From Pseudothauera nasutitermitis (GTDB taxonomy: Bacteria; Pseudomonadota; Gammaproteobacteria; Burkholderiales; Rhodocyclaceae), in the NCBI RefSeq assembly GCF_004801295.1, contig NZ_SSOC01000005.1, positions 434,001 through 498,000 on the forward strand: DNA of 64,000 nt, read 5' to 3'. Under the pieces are notes generated by a model, which made no database searches, was not told where the DNA came from, and was given only the letters and a program-made list of their open reading frames with translations. Shown in pieces: positions 17,477 to 25,635 of this stretch. Position 1 is the stretch's first letter. Each line of letters starts with the position of its first letter. The translations under genes were made by a program, and so were the position numbers.

Positions 17477-18085
17477 TCAGGCCTCCGCCGGCGCGCAGGG
17501 CGGCTCGATGCGGGTGGTGCGCGGCAGCCCGCACACGCGCTCCGCGCAGGTGACGAAAAGGTCCAGTCCGCACGGATACAGCGCGTGCAGCATGGCGCGC
17601 GCGGCCAGCCATTCGTCATCCAGGCCGCCAATGTGGGTCCGGCACTCGCCGGCGATGCCCGGCCCGCGCAGGCGCAGCGCCCTGCCCTCACCGAGCGCGG
17701 CGGCCTCGACCACCAGCGTGGCGGCGCGTTCCGGCTCCTCTTCCGTGCCCAGCGCGAAACGTTCCAGCACAGGCAGTTCGGCGAACCCGCAGGCAAACGC
17801 GAAGGCGGCCTGTTCGGGTTCGGTCACGATGGGGCAGCCGCAGTGGAAACGCAGGAAACCGGCGGCCGGCGCGCAGGACGGCGCCAGCCACACCGGCGTC
17901 TCGAAATCCACCAGGGTCAGCGCCAGCGCGGCGGCGGCAGGCCCCAGGCCGGGCACCGCGCGCAGCGGCGGCGGCAGGCGGTGGATGCGCCCCGGGCGGG
18001 CCAGCGCGTCGAGCAGGGCGCGGAAAGCACGCTGCGCATCGTGCACCGGATCGGCGAAGCCCGGCAGCGTCGCGGTGTCGTTCAT
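17477..18085 (-). CDS. phnH: C-P lyase core complex subunit PhnH
   Basis: 202-residue core-complex subunit. The family pattern FADPVHDAQRAFRALLDALARPG near the N-terminus and the LPRTTRIE C-terminus are present (the former is an essentially invariant PhnH signature). It is thought to form a dimer inside the PhnG2H2I2J2 assembly. The ATG overlaps the phnG stop (ATGA), so PhnG and PhnH are translationally coupled. Confidence 0.94.
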   Translation of the reverse strand: MNDTATLPGFADPVHDAQRAFRALLDALARPGRIHRLPPPLRAVPGLGPAAAALALTLVDFETPVWLAPSCAPAAGFLRFHCGCPIVTEPEQAAFAFACGFAELPVLERFALGTEEEPERAATLVVEAAALGEGRALRLRGPGIAGECRTHIGGLDDEWLAARAMLHALYPCGLDLFVTCAERVCGLPRTTRIEPPCAPAEA

Positions 18086-18552
18086 GCGTCCTCCCCCCGC
18101 ACCAGGGTGAAGAACTCGACGCGGGTGGCGGCGGCCTTGCGCGCCGCATCCTCGCGCGCGGCGTGCGCGGCCTCGGCCAGCGGGCCGATCAGTTCGCGCT
18201 CCAGCTCGTCGTGCAGTGTCGGCTGCTGCAGCAGGGCGTCGAACAAGGCCGCCAGTTCGGCGCGCCGGCCGTCGCGCCCGGCCACGTAGGCATGGCCCAC
18301 CGCGCCGCCCTCCAGGCGCACGGCGGCGCGGGTCACGCACAGTTCGCCCAGGTTGAAGCGCCGGCCGCTGCCACCGGCGCGCCCGCGCGTCATCACCAGC
18401 CCGGTCTCGGGCCGGCGCAGCCATTCGAACGCGGGCGGCGCCGCGAAGCGCCGCCAGGCCCGTTCCAGCGTCTCGCGCGGGGCCTGCGCCAGCACGCCCA
18501 TCCAGCGCCGGCGGCGGGCGATGGCGGGATCGTCGTGGGGGTTCTGCATCAT
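18082..18552 (-). CDS. phnG: C-P lyase core complex subunit PhnG
   Basis: First structural gene of the C-P lyase operon, 156 residues. The conserved RRRRWMGVLAQAP and VTRAAVRL stretches mark PhnG. Two tandem ATG codons (18552 and 18549) follow an ACAGG element; I chose the first. It is transcribed away from phnF, and the intervening 105 bp hold the GTCTA/TAGAC palindrome that probably controls it. Confidence 0.92.
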   Translation of the reverse strand: MMQNPHDDPAIARRRRWMGVLAQAPRETLERAWRRFAAPPAFEWLRRPETGLVMTRGRAGGSGRRFNLGELCVTRAAVRLEGGAVGHAYVAGRDGRRAELAALFDALLQQPTLHDELERELIGPLAEAAHAAREDAARKAAATRVEFFTLVRGEDA

Positions 18553-18562
18553 CGGCACACCT

Positions 18563-18578
18563 GTCTATATGTCTAGAC
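18563..18578. promoter_or_regulatory. Candidate PhnF operator, GTCTA-N6-TAGAC
   Basis: The 16-bp sequence GTCTATATGTCTAGAC has inverted GTCTA/TAGAC half-sites and lies 11 bp upstream of phnG and 80 bp upstream of the divergent phnF. GntR/HutC regulators, the PhnF family, typically bind GT-TA-rich palindromes of this kind, so it is a good candidate for repression of phnG onwards and autoregulation. No ideal Pho box was found in this intergenic region. Confidence 0.5.
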
Positions 18579-18657
18579 GAATTGTGGCAGTATGATGCGG
18601 CAGGCTCCGGACCCCGGACAAGATGGATCATGCAGCACATTGGTAGAGGAATCCGAC

Positions 18658-19374
18658 ATGGAACGGACCAACGGCATCGCCCTGTGGCGGCAGATCGAAC
18701 GCACGCTGGCGGAGGAAATCCACGGCCCGGCCTACCGGCCCGGCGATCGCCTGCCGACCGAGGCCGAACTGGCCGCGCGCTTCGGCGTGAACCGCCACAC
18801 CCTGCGCCGCGCGCTGAGTGCGCTGCAGGAGGCCGGGCTGGTGAGCATCGAACAGGGGCGCGGCACCTTCGTGCATGCCGACGTGATGGAGTATCAGATC
18901 GGCAAGCGCACGCGTTTCAGCGAGAACGTGCTGCATTCGCGCCGCCAGCCCGGTGGCCGCCTGCTGCGCGCGCAGGAGGTGCCGGCCGGCGCGGAGACTG
19001 CCCGCGCGCTGGGCCTGCGGCCGGGCACGCCGGTGCTGCTGCTGGAAATGCTGCGCGAGGCCGACGGCCTGCCGGTGAGCCTGGCCATCCACTACTTCCC
19101 CAAGGAGCGCTGCGCGGGACTGATCGAGGCCTACGAGCACAGCGGCTCGATCACCAGCGCGCTGTTCAGCCTGGGCATCAAGGACTACACGCGCGCGCAG
19201 ACCCGCGTGACCACGCGCCTGCCGCTCGGCGACGAGGCACGCCTGCTGCGCCAGGCGCGCTCACAGCCGGTGCTGGTGTCGGAAGGCGTCAACCTCGATC
19301 CGGACGGCCTGCCGCTGGAATACTCGGTGGCCTGCTTCGCCGGGCAGCGCGTGCAGTTCGTCTTCGATACCTGA
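18658..19374 (+). CDS. phnF: GntR/HutC-family phosphonate operon regulator PhnF
   Basis: 238-residue repressor-type protein. An N-terminal winged helix (LPTEAELAARFGVNRHTLRRAL, about residues 35-56) is followed by a UTRA ligand-binding domain with the PVSLAIHYFP segment. The ATG is preceded by GAGGAAT. It is divergent from phnG, so it most likely senses a phosphonate-pathway compound and controls the operon. The stop codon lies within the 5-bp target duplication of the MITE that follows, and the reading frame is untouched by that insertion. Confidence 0.9.
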   Translation: MERTNGIALWRQIERTLAEEIHGPAYRPGDRLPTEAELAARFGVNRHTLRRALSALQEAGLVSIEQGRGTFVHADVMEYQIGKRTRFSENVLHSRRQPGGRLLRAQEVPAGAETARALGLRPGTPVLLLEMLREADGLPVSLAIHYFPKERCAGLIEAYEHSGSITSALFSLGIKDYTRAQTRVTTRLPLGDEARLLRQARSQPVLVSEGVNLDPDGLPLEYSVACFAGQRVQFVFDT

Positions 19375-19375
19375 G

Positions 19376-19639
19376 AGCCTGTCTACGCTCTTTTCATGGG
19401 TCCCGTTGCCCCGCCAGGCCGGCCGATGCAAGGCACAAAGCGCAGTCGGGCTGGTGGCCCGGCGAGCATTTGTAACGCCGCGGCGGCCGGCCTGGCGGGG
19501 CAACCCGAAGGGCAGCCGTCCAAAGCGCCCCGCTCCGCGTTGCGCGCCTTGCCAAGACCACCGGTATTGGCTGCGCCGCGCGCCTTGAGCGGAACACTTT
19601 GGGCGGCTGCGGGACCCATGAAAAGAGCGTAGACAGGCT
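19376..19639. mobile_element. 264-bp MITE-like element with 30-bp terminal inverted repeats and CTGAG target duplication
   Basis: The ends (AGCCTGTC...GACAGGCT) form a perfect 30-bp terminal inverted repeat. A direct CTGAG occurs at 19371-19375 and again at 19640-19644, the pattern of a 5-bp target-site duplication. A second, inner 21-bp perfect inverted repeat lies at 19405-19425 and 19484-19504. No transposase ORF fits inside, so it is non-autonomous and would need a transposase in trans. It landed exactly between the convergent stops of phnF and the GGDEF/EAL gene. The parent IS family is unknown to me. Confidence 0.85.
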
Positions 19640-19649
19640 CTGAGCAGCG

Positions 19650-21365
19650 TCAGCGTTTGCGCGCGGGATGGCGCGCGACGTCGTCGATGATCAGCATTTC
19701 CGCCTGGGCGGCGGTGACCGGACGGGAGTACAGATAGCCCTGGCCGTACTCCACGCCCATCTGGCGCAGCAGGGCTTCCTGCTCGGGCAGTTCGATGCCC
19801 TCGCAGACCACCTCGCGGCCGAGCTTGTGGGCGAGGTTGACGATGGTCTCGACGAAGCTGCGGTCGTCGGCACGCTCATGCATGTGCATGACGAAGGAGC
19901 GGTCCACCTTGAGCGCGTCGATGGGCAGGCGGTGCAGGTAGGACAGCGAGGAATAGCCGGTGCCGAAGTCGTCGAGCATCAGCTTGAGGCGGGTGCGCTT
20001 GAGCGCTTCGAGCAGTTCGATGGCGCGCTCGGCGTTCTCCATCATCGCGCTCTCGGTGATCTCCAGCTTCAGATGGCGGGCGGACAGGCCGGTCTCGCGC
20101 AGGGTCTGGCGGATTTCCGTGAGGATTTCCGGATGCAGCAACTGGCGGGCGGACAGGTTCACGCTCACCGTGAGCGCCGGCCGGCGTGGGAAGGCGCGCT
20201 GCCAGCGGCGCATCTGCGCACAGGCTTCGCGCAGCATCCAGCGGCCGATGTGCATGATCAAACCGTTTTCCTCGGCCAGCGGGATGAATTCCGCCGGAGA
20301 GATCAGCCCGCGCTCCGGGTGGTTCCAGCGCACCAGAGCCTCGAAGCCGGTCAGGCGGCCGTCGCGCATGCGCACGATGGGCTGGTAGTAGGCTTCGAAC
20401 TGGTCCTTCTCCTGCGCGCGGCGCAGGTCCAGCTCCAGGTCCAGGCGGCGCAGTGCCTCCTCGTGCATGCCGCGGTCGAACAGCACGTAGCCGCCGCCGC
20501 CCTGCCCCTTGGCACGGCGCATCGCCATGTTGGCGTCGCGCAGCATCACGTCGGCTTCCTCGTACTGCTCGCCGGACAGCGTGACCCCGGAGGACAGGCT
20601 GGAGAACACCTCGTGCTCGTGCAACAGGAAGGGCAGCACGAACTTTTCCTGCAGGCGCTTGATGACGCGCACCGGCGAGACCGCGTCGCGCACGTCCTCC
20701 AGCAGGATGCCGAATTCGTCGCCGCCCAGGCGGGCGACCATGTCGGTGGGCCGGGTGGTGCGCCGCAGCAGGTTGGCCACCTCGATCAGCAGCAGATCGC
20801 CGATGCGGTTGCCCAGGCTGTGGTTGATCACGCTGAAGCGGTCCACGCCGCAGTGGATCACCGCGAAGCGCAGATCCTTGCGGCGCTGCGCGCGCTGCAT
20901 GGCATGGCTGACGCGGTCGAGGAACAGGCCGCGGTTGGGCAGGCCGGTGAGGCCATCGACGAAGACCTCGGGCAGGCGCGCCTCGTGCCGGGTGAGACGC
21001 ACGCCGGTTTCGTGCGCGGAGGCGTAGAACAGGCCCTGGTCGGGGTCGTACGAAACGCTCCAGGCAAGGCCGACGTAGCTGCCGTCGGCCTTGCGACAGC
21101 GGCAGGAGAAACGCACGGTGGACAGGGCTTCGCCGATACAGCCGAGGCGGTCGATGACATCGCCGCGGTCGACCTCGTGCAGCAGTTCGGTAAACCGCCG
21201 CCAGCGCAATTCCTCCTGGCCGACGCCGAGCACCTCGCGCCACGACTCGCTCATCATCTGCACGACCCAGTCGTCGTCCAGGATCATCAGCAAGGCGCCG
21301 GGCAGGCGGAAGAATGCGCTCTCCGACGGCAAGACCTGCGGCGGCTTGCGGTAAATCTGCATCAT
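19650..21365 (-). CDS. PAS-GGDEF-EAL cyclic-di-GMP enzyme
   Basis: 571-residue cytosolic protein: a PAS-like sensor (about residues 20-130), a GGDEF domain and an EAL domain. The cyclase motif LGGDEF is intact, with an RPTD I-site five residues upstream, so product inhibition is possible. The phosphodiesterase part keeps EAL (FEALVRW), ITES, DDFGTGYSSLSYL, KVDRSF and QGYLYSRP, so hydrolysis should also be possible; net direction cannot be told. No membrane segment is seen. I start at ATG 21365. A 90-bp piece of its PAS region is duplicated at 22419-22508. Confidence 0.9.
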   Translation of the reverse strand: MMQIYRKPPQVLPSESAFFRLPGALLMILDDDWVVQMMSESWREVLGVGQEELRWRRFTELLHEVDRGDVIDRLGCIGEALSTVRFSCRCRKADGSYVGLAWSVSYDPDQGLFYASAHETGVRLTRHEARLPEVFVDGLTGLPNRGLFLDRVSHAMQRAQRRKDLRFAVIHCGVDRFSVINHSLGNRIGDLLLIEVANLLRRTTRPTDMVARLGGDEFGILLEDVRDAVSPVRVIKRLQEKFVLPFLLHEHEVFSSLSSGVTLSGEQYEEADVMLRDANMAMRRAKGQGGGGYVLFDRGMHEEALRRLDLELDLRRAQEKDQFEAYYQPIVRMRDGRLTGFEALVRWNHPERGLISPAEFIPLAEENGLIMHIGRWMLREACAQMRRWQRAFPRRPALTVSVNLSARQLLHPEILTEIRQTLRETGLSARHLKLEITESAMMENAERAIELLEALKRTRLKLMLDDFGTGYSSLSYLHRLPIDALKVDRSFVMHMHERADDRSFVETIVNLAHKLGREVVCEGIELPEQEALLRQMGVEYGQGYLYSRPVTAAQAEMLIIDDVARHPARKR

Positions 21366-21502
21366 CTGGTGGGGGCCTCGAAAGCCGGAAAAAACGCCAT
21401 CACCCTGCTCCACCGGGACGGCGGCCGGGCACCAGCGACTTTATCGGGAGGATACTACCCTGCCATCGCCCCGCCGCCCAGCATGCGGCGCACCATTACC
21501 CA

Positions 21503-21520
21503 GAGTGGGAACCCACTCTC
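21503..21520. promoter_or_regulatory. Palindrome AGAGTGGG-AA-CCCACTCT in the 408-bp gap 21366-21773
   Basis: This perfect 8-bp-arm palindrome lies about 140 bp upstream of the GGDEF/EAL start, in the divergent gap before the small membrane protein gene. It is a plausible operator, but no regulator is known. The rest of the gap holds no ORF that I can support. Confidence 0.3.
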
Positions 21521-21773
21521 CATCAGCCCCGAACGCTGCTGCCACGGCCAGCCCGCCGGGTTTCGCACTCATGCGCGCGGGGTCCCGTACCGCCTCCAGC
21601 CTGCTGATCGGGTCACGCCGTTCCAGTGGCTCGGACTGCCAGGCGTGCCGCTGGACAGCGGACCAGCATGGCACGAGCTGGCACACACGAGGCCGCCGAT
21701 TCGGGGCACAATCAGCCCAGCCCCCGTTTGCCGCGCCCGCCGGGCGCGCCATGCTCCACAAGCCTGCCCCCTC

Positions 21774-22358
21774 ATGCGCCTGACCGATCTCGGCACCCTG
21801 CCGCTGACCCTGATCGCCTCGCTGGTCGTCGCGGTGGTGCTGCTGACCATCCGCATCGTCATCATGCAGCGCGTGCAGCAGCGGCGCCAGCGGGAGAACC
21901 GCCAGGAAACCGAACGCCTGAAGTCGCTGGTCGCCGCCTACCGCTCGCTGGCCGGCTCATTCACGCCGGCCGAGCAGGAACACGGCACGCAGATCGAGGA
22001 AACCCTGGCGGACATCGTGCTGTTCGGCTCCCTCGCCCAGGTCGAGTTGGCGGCGCGCGCGGCCACCGAGCTGAAACGCGGCGAGACGGTGGACTACCAG
22101 CCGCTCGTCGAGGCCCTGCGCGCGGACCTGCGCACGCAACTGGGGCTCGAAGCGATCCCGCCCAGCCTGGCACTGCCGCCCTCCGGCCCCGGCCGCACCC
22201 AGCGCACCGGGCGCGGCGATGGCGAAGGCGGCGGCCGCGGCGAAGGACGGGGCGGAGGCGGTGGTGGGGGTGGCGCAGGCGGTGGAGCCATCGGCGTCGG
22301 CGGGCTGGCGGCGGGCATGGCGGTCGCCGACACCGGCTCGCCGCGCGATCCATCCTGA
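21774..22358 (+). CDS. Small membrane-anchored protein with Gly-rich C-terminus
   Basis: Unrecognised 194-residue protein. A single hydrophobic segment (about residues 8-31, LPLTLIASLVVAVVLLTIRI) is followed by a positively charged, Arg/Gln-rich coiled-coil-like stretch and a helical region ending near residue 125. The last 50 residues are very rich in Gly, Arg and Ala with a run of about eight Gly. The start is the ATG at 21774 and gives a classic N-out or N-in anchor; an upstream frame extension is not supported. No function is assigned. Confidence 0.5.
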   Translation: MRLTDLGTLPLTLIASLVVAVVLLTIRIVIMQRVQQRRQRENRQETERLKSLVAAYRSLAGSFTPAEQEHGTQIEETLADIVLFGSLAQVELAARAATELKRGETVDYQPLVEALRADLRTQLGLEAIPPSLALPPSGPGRTQRTGRGDGEGGGRGEGRGGGGGGGGAGGGAIGVGGLAAGMAVADTGSPRDPS

Positions 22359-22418
22359 ACGGTCAATACGGCGGCCGGACAAACCACACCCTTCGCCCTG
22401 GCATCCGGGGCGCGGCAA

Positions 22419-22508
22419 ATACAACCGAGGTGGTCGATGACGTCGCCGCGGTCGACCTCGTGTAGCAGTTCGGTAAACCGCCGCCAGCGCAATTCCTCCT
22501 GGCCGACG
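22419..22508 (-). pseudogene. 90-bp duplicated fragment of the PAS-GGDEF-EAL gene
   Basis: This segment matches 21136-21225 at 86 of 90 positions and corresponds to the PAS-region peptide around EELRWRRFTELLHEVDRGD. Three of the four differences are synonymous and one changes Arg to His, so the copy probably derives from a functional paralogous gene. No start, stop or domain context remains, so it is a remnant. Confidence 0.65.
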
Positions 22509-22593
22509 ATATCGCCTTCCCCTTGCGGCTCGCGCGGCCCGCTCTGACGGGCAGTCCAGAGGGGATCCAGCACAAGCCGCCTTTTTTGATCTG

Positions 22594-22617
22594 CGTTATA
22601 TCCATTCTTATATTGCG
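22594..22617. promoter_or_regulatory. ModE-like palindrome (TATAT-N7-TATAT flanked by CG)
   Basis: A CGTTATAT half is followed by seven bases and a second half ATATTGCG-like element; the core reads TATAT-N7-TATAT and is flanked by CG on both sides, as in ModE molybdate-repressor sites. It is an AT-rich island in GC-rich DNA, about 230 bp upstream of the first gene of the transport cluster. Two weaker inverted repeats (22638-22672, 22702-22720) follow. Assignment to ModE rests on motif memory and needs testing. Confidence 0.45.
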
Positions 22618-22845
22618 GTTATCAAATACGTGCTGGCGAGCGTATCGCTTGAACAAAGAGACTTAAGGCATACGTTCATCTTTCCGCCAGGATCGTTATT
22701 TCATCGAAGACATATCGATGTCCGGAAGAGGTTCGATGACGAACCGATTCGCAGCGCCCGCGCGGCCGCCGCAGCGCAGCCAAGTCTGCCGCCCCCTTGC
22801 CGTGCCGGCCGCCTGCCCGCGGCACCGATCCAAGCAGCACGCATC
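22618..22845. other. Leader region of the metal-uptake cluster
   Basis: About 230 bp between the ModE-like box and the first methyltransferase gene. It contains an imperfect inverted repeat near 22638-22672 (CGTATCGCTT against AAGGCATACG) and a CATCGA/TCGATG pair at 22702-22720. I see no coding potential and no recognised riboswitch. It is long enough for an mRNA leader with regulatory structure. Confidence 0.3.
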
Positions 22846-23637
22846 ATGAGCCTCGCCGCCATCGACTTCGGCCGCCTCTACCGCGACCACCTCGCCGCCG
22901 CCAAGCGCAACCCGAAGCCCGCCAGTGTCTGGGACGCGCGCGCCGCCGAGCTGGGCCGCAAGGCGCTGAAGAGCCGCTACGTAGACGAATTCATCGGCCG
23001 CATGGATCTGGCCGGCGCGCGCACGCTGCTCGACGTCGGCTGCGGCCCCGGCACCATCTGCCTGCCGCTCGCCGGGCGGCTGGAACGCGTGATCGGCCTC
23101 GATTTCAGCCGGGGCATGCTGGACGCGCTGCAGGAAAACGCGGCCGGACTCGAGCTCGACAACGTCGAGGCCCTGCAACTCGCCTGGGAGGACGACTGGG
23201 CGGCGGTGCCGGCCTGCGACATCGTCGTCGCCTCGCGCTCGACCACGGTCGCCGACCTGGAGGTCGCGCTGCACAAGCTGAACGACAAGGCGAAGCGGCG
23301 CGTATACCTGACCCACCTGGTCGGCGGCCGCTTCATCGACGACGCCGTGATCGAGGCCGTCGGACGCGATCTGCCGGCGCTGCCGGACTACATCTACGCC
23401 GTGAACATCCTGCACGGCATGGGCATCCACCCGCGCCTCGACTACATCGCCAGCGAGGGCCGGCTGACCGGCGCGACGGACTTCGACGAGTTCGCCGCGC
23501 ACGTGGCCTGGGCGCTCGGCGAACTCTCCGCCGCCGAACGCGAACGTCTGCATGCGTGGTACCTGCGCCAGCCGGCGCCGAGCCTCGGCGCCCCGATGCG
23601 CTGGGCCTTCATTTCCTGGGACAAGCAGCCGGATTGA
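22846..23637 (+). CDS. Class I SAM-dependent methyltransferase (cluster gene 1)
   Basis: 263-residue Rossmann-fold methyltransferase. The SAM motif I LLDVGCGPGTICLPLA lies near residue 60, with the acidic residue in VIGLDFS and motif II in CDIVVASRST. It begins MSLAAIDFGRLYRDHLAA after a suitable start in an Arg/Ala-rich leader. It is the first gene of a run with a permease, ATPase, TonB receptor and binding protein, so it may modify a small metal-binding ligand or a product of the pathway. Substrate is unknown. Confidence 0.75.
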   Translation: MSLAAIDFGRLYRDHLAAAKRNPKPASVWDARAAELGRKALKSRYVDEFIGRMDLAGARTLLDVGCGPGTICLPLAGRLERVIGLDFSRGMLDALQENAAGLELDNVEALQLAWEDDWAAVPACDIVVASRSTTVADLEVALHKLNDKAKRRVYLTHLVGGRFIDDAVIEAVGRDLPALPDYIYAVNILHGMGIHPRLDYIASEGRLTGATDFDEFAAHVAWALGELSAAERERLHAWYLRQPAPSLGAPMRWAFISWDKQPD

Positions 23638-23699
23638 ATCCAAGCCGGAACACCTCATGAACCCCGACACGCGCACGCCCCTCGCGCCGATACCGCAGC

Positions 23700-24755
23700 A
23701 TGGCTGAAGCGGCCTCCACCCATCCGCTGCCCGCCACCGCCCCGGCGGCCGCGCGCATGCGCTGGCTCGTCGCCCCCCTGCTGGCGCTGGCGGCCACGCT
23801 GGCCGCGCTGTCGTTCGGCCGCTATCCGCTGCCGCCCTGGGAGACCGTGCGCTTCCTGTTCGCCGCCGCCGGTTTCGTCTCCATGGAGCCGGAACGCTAT
23901 GCCCTGCTCCACAACCTGATCGTCGAAATCCGCCTGCCGCGCGTGCTGGCGGCGATCCTGGTGGGCGCCTCGCTGTCGGTGTCCGGCGCGGCCTACCAGG
24001 CGCTGTTCCGCAATCCGCTGGTCTCGCCGGGGCTGCTGGGCGTGCTGGCCGGGGCCTCCGCGGGCGCCGCGCTGGGCATCCTGCTGGACGGCCACTGGCT
24101 GCTGGTCCAGGCCGGCGCCTTCGTCATGGGACTCGCCGCGGTCGGCATCGGGGTGGGCATCGCCCACCTGTTCGGCGGCGGCTCGATCATCATGCTGGTG
24201 CTCGGCGGCATTCTCAGCGGCGCGCTGTTCACCTCGCTGCTGACGATGGTGAAGTACCTGGCCGACCCCTACAGCCAGTTGCCGGCCATCGTCTATTGGC
24301 TGATGGGCAGCCTCGGGCAGGCCGGCATCGGCGACATGGCCTGGGCCGCCCCGCCCATGCTGGCCGGCATCCTGCTGCTCTGCCTGATGGGGCGCGCGCT
24401 GGACGCGCTGTCCATGGGCGACGACGAGGCGCGGGCGCTGGGCGTGCCGGTGACGGCGGTGCGCCTGACCGCCATCGCCGTTGCCACCCTGATCTCGGCG
24501 CTGACGGTTTCCATCGCCGGCATGATCGGCTGGATCGGCCTCGTCGTGCCGCACATCGCGCGCCTGCTGGTGGGGCCGGGCAACGCCCGCCTGCTGCCGG
24601 CGGCGGCGAGCCTGGGCGCCGCCTTCCTGCTCTTCGCCGACGGCCTGGCGCGCAATCTGTTCGCCGCCGAACTGCCCATCGGCATCGTCACCGAGCTGCT
24701 CGGCATCCCGGTTTTCCTGCTCGTGCTGCACCGCGTGCGGCGGGGGTGGACATGA
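23700..24755 (+). CDS. FecCD-family ABC transporter permease
   Basis: 351-residue inner-membrane subunit of the BtuC/FecCD type with about ten transmembrane helices. Conserved segments AAILVGASLSVSGAAYQALFRNPLVSP (the FecCD hallmark near residue 80) and GWIGLVVPHIAR near the C-terminus are present. Only one permease gene exists, so it should act as a homodimer. It overlaps the ATPase gene by four bases. An upstream 16-codon ORF (23657-23707) ends inside its first codons and may couple translation. This family moves siderophores, vitamin B12, heme and, in MolBC systems, molybdate or tungstate. Confidence 0.9.
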   Translation: MAEAASTHPLPATAPAAARMRWLVAPLLALAATLAALSFGRYPLPPWETVRFLFAAAGFVSMEPERYALLHNLIVEIRLPRVLAAILVGASLSVSGAAYQALFRNPLVSPGLLGVLAGASAGAALGILLDGHWLLVQAGAFVMGLAAVGIGVGIAHLFGGGSIIMLVLGGILSGALFTSLLTMVKYLADPYSQLPAIVYWLMGSLGQAGIGDMAWAAPPMLAGILLLCLMGRALDALSMGDDEARALGVPVTAVRLTAIAVATLISALTVSIAGMIGWIGLVVPHIARLLVGPGNARLLPAAASLGAAFLLFADGLARNLFAAELPIGIVTELLGIPVFLLVLHRVRRGWT

Positions 24756-25537
24756 GCATCGCCGCCCGCGACATCCACTTCGCCTACCACGGCCGCCCCG
24801 TCCTGGCGGGCGCCAGCCTGGCGCTGGCCGCCGGCGAACGGGTCTGCCTGCTGGGCGCCAACGGCGCCGGCAAGAGCACGCTGCTCAGAATCCTGCTCGG
24901 CCTGCAGCGGCCCGACCGGGGCAGCGTGACGGTGGACGGCACAGCGCTGGCCGGCTGGCACCGCCGGCAACTGGCCCGTCGGGTCGCCTACGTGCCCCAG
25001 GTGCACGTCGCGCCCTTCCCCTACACGGTGCGCCAGGTGGCGCTGATGGGGCGCCTGCCGGCCACCGGCCTCCTCAAGGCGCCCGGCGCCGCCGACCGGG
25101 CCTGCGTGGGCGACATCCTCGAACACCTGGGCATCGCCCATCTCGCCGAGCGCGCCTACACCGAGATTTCCGGCGGCGAGCGGCAACTGACCCTGATCGC
25201 CCGGGCGCTGGCGCAAGAGGCCCTCCTGCTGGTGATGGACGAACCCCTGGCCGGGCTCGACTACGGCAACCAGGTCCGCCTGCTGGAGCGCCTGGAAGGG
25301 CTCACCGGGGAAGGCTACGGCGTACTGATGACCACCCACGATCCCAACCAGCCGCTCACCGGCAGCCAGCGGGTCGCCCTGCTGATCGACGGGCGCATCG
25401 CCGCCGACGGCCATCCTCACGAGGTCCTCACCCCGGAAGCGATCCACCGGCTCTACGGCGTGCGCGTCGAACTGCTGCATACCGCCGACGGCCGGCGCCT
25501 GGCCTTCCGCCCGGCCGGCAGGAGAGCCGCATGCTGA
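24752..25537 (+). CDS. FecE/BtuD-type ABC transporter ATP-binding protein
   Basis: 261-residue ATPase that powers the adjacent FecCD permease. Walker A GANGAGKST, signature ISGGERQLTLIARAL and Walker B LLLVMDEPLAGLD are intact. The start overlaps the permease stop (ATGA), indicating translational coupling. The RPDRG and YVPQ elements are typical of the FecE group of metallophore transporters. The chemical nature of the cargo is not shown by this subunit. Confidence 0.9.
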   Translation: MSIAARDIHFAYHGRPVLAGASLALAAGERVCLLGANGAGKSTLLRILLGLQRPDRGSVTVDGTALAGWHRRQLARRVAYVPQVHVAPFPYTVRQVALMGRLPATGLLKAPGAADRACVGDILEHLGIAHLAERAYTEISGGERQLTLIARALAQEALLLVMDEPLAGLDYGNQVRLLERLEGLTGEGYGVLMTTHDPNQPLTGSQRVALLIDGRIAADGHPHEVLTPEAIHRLYGVRVELLHTADGRRLAFRPAGRRAAC

Positions 25538-25635
25538 CCCGCCGCCCCCTCGCCACGGCCGCCCCGCGGCCCTGTGCAGCCCAAGGCGCGACGCCTTCCC
25601 GTCGCGCTTTTCAATCCGTCAAGGAGGAATACGTG

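Noticed and set aside
18559-18657. Pho box upstream of the main phn operon
   Set aside because: CTGTCTATATGTCTAGA resembles one half-site only; the sequence is better explained as a GTCTA/TAGAC palindrome.
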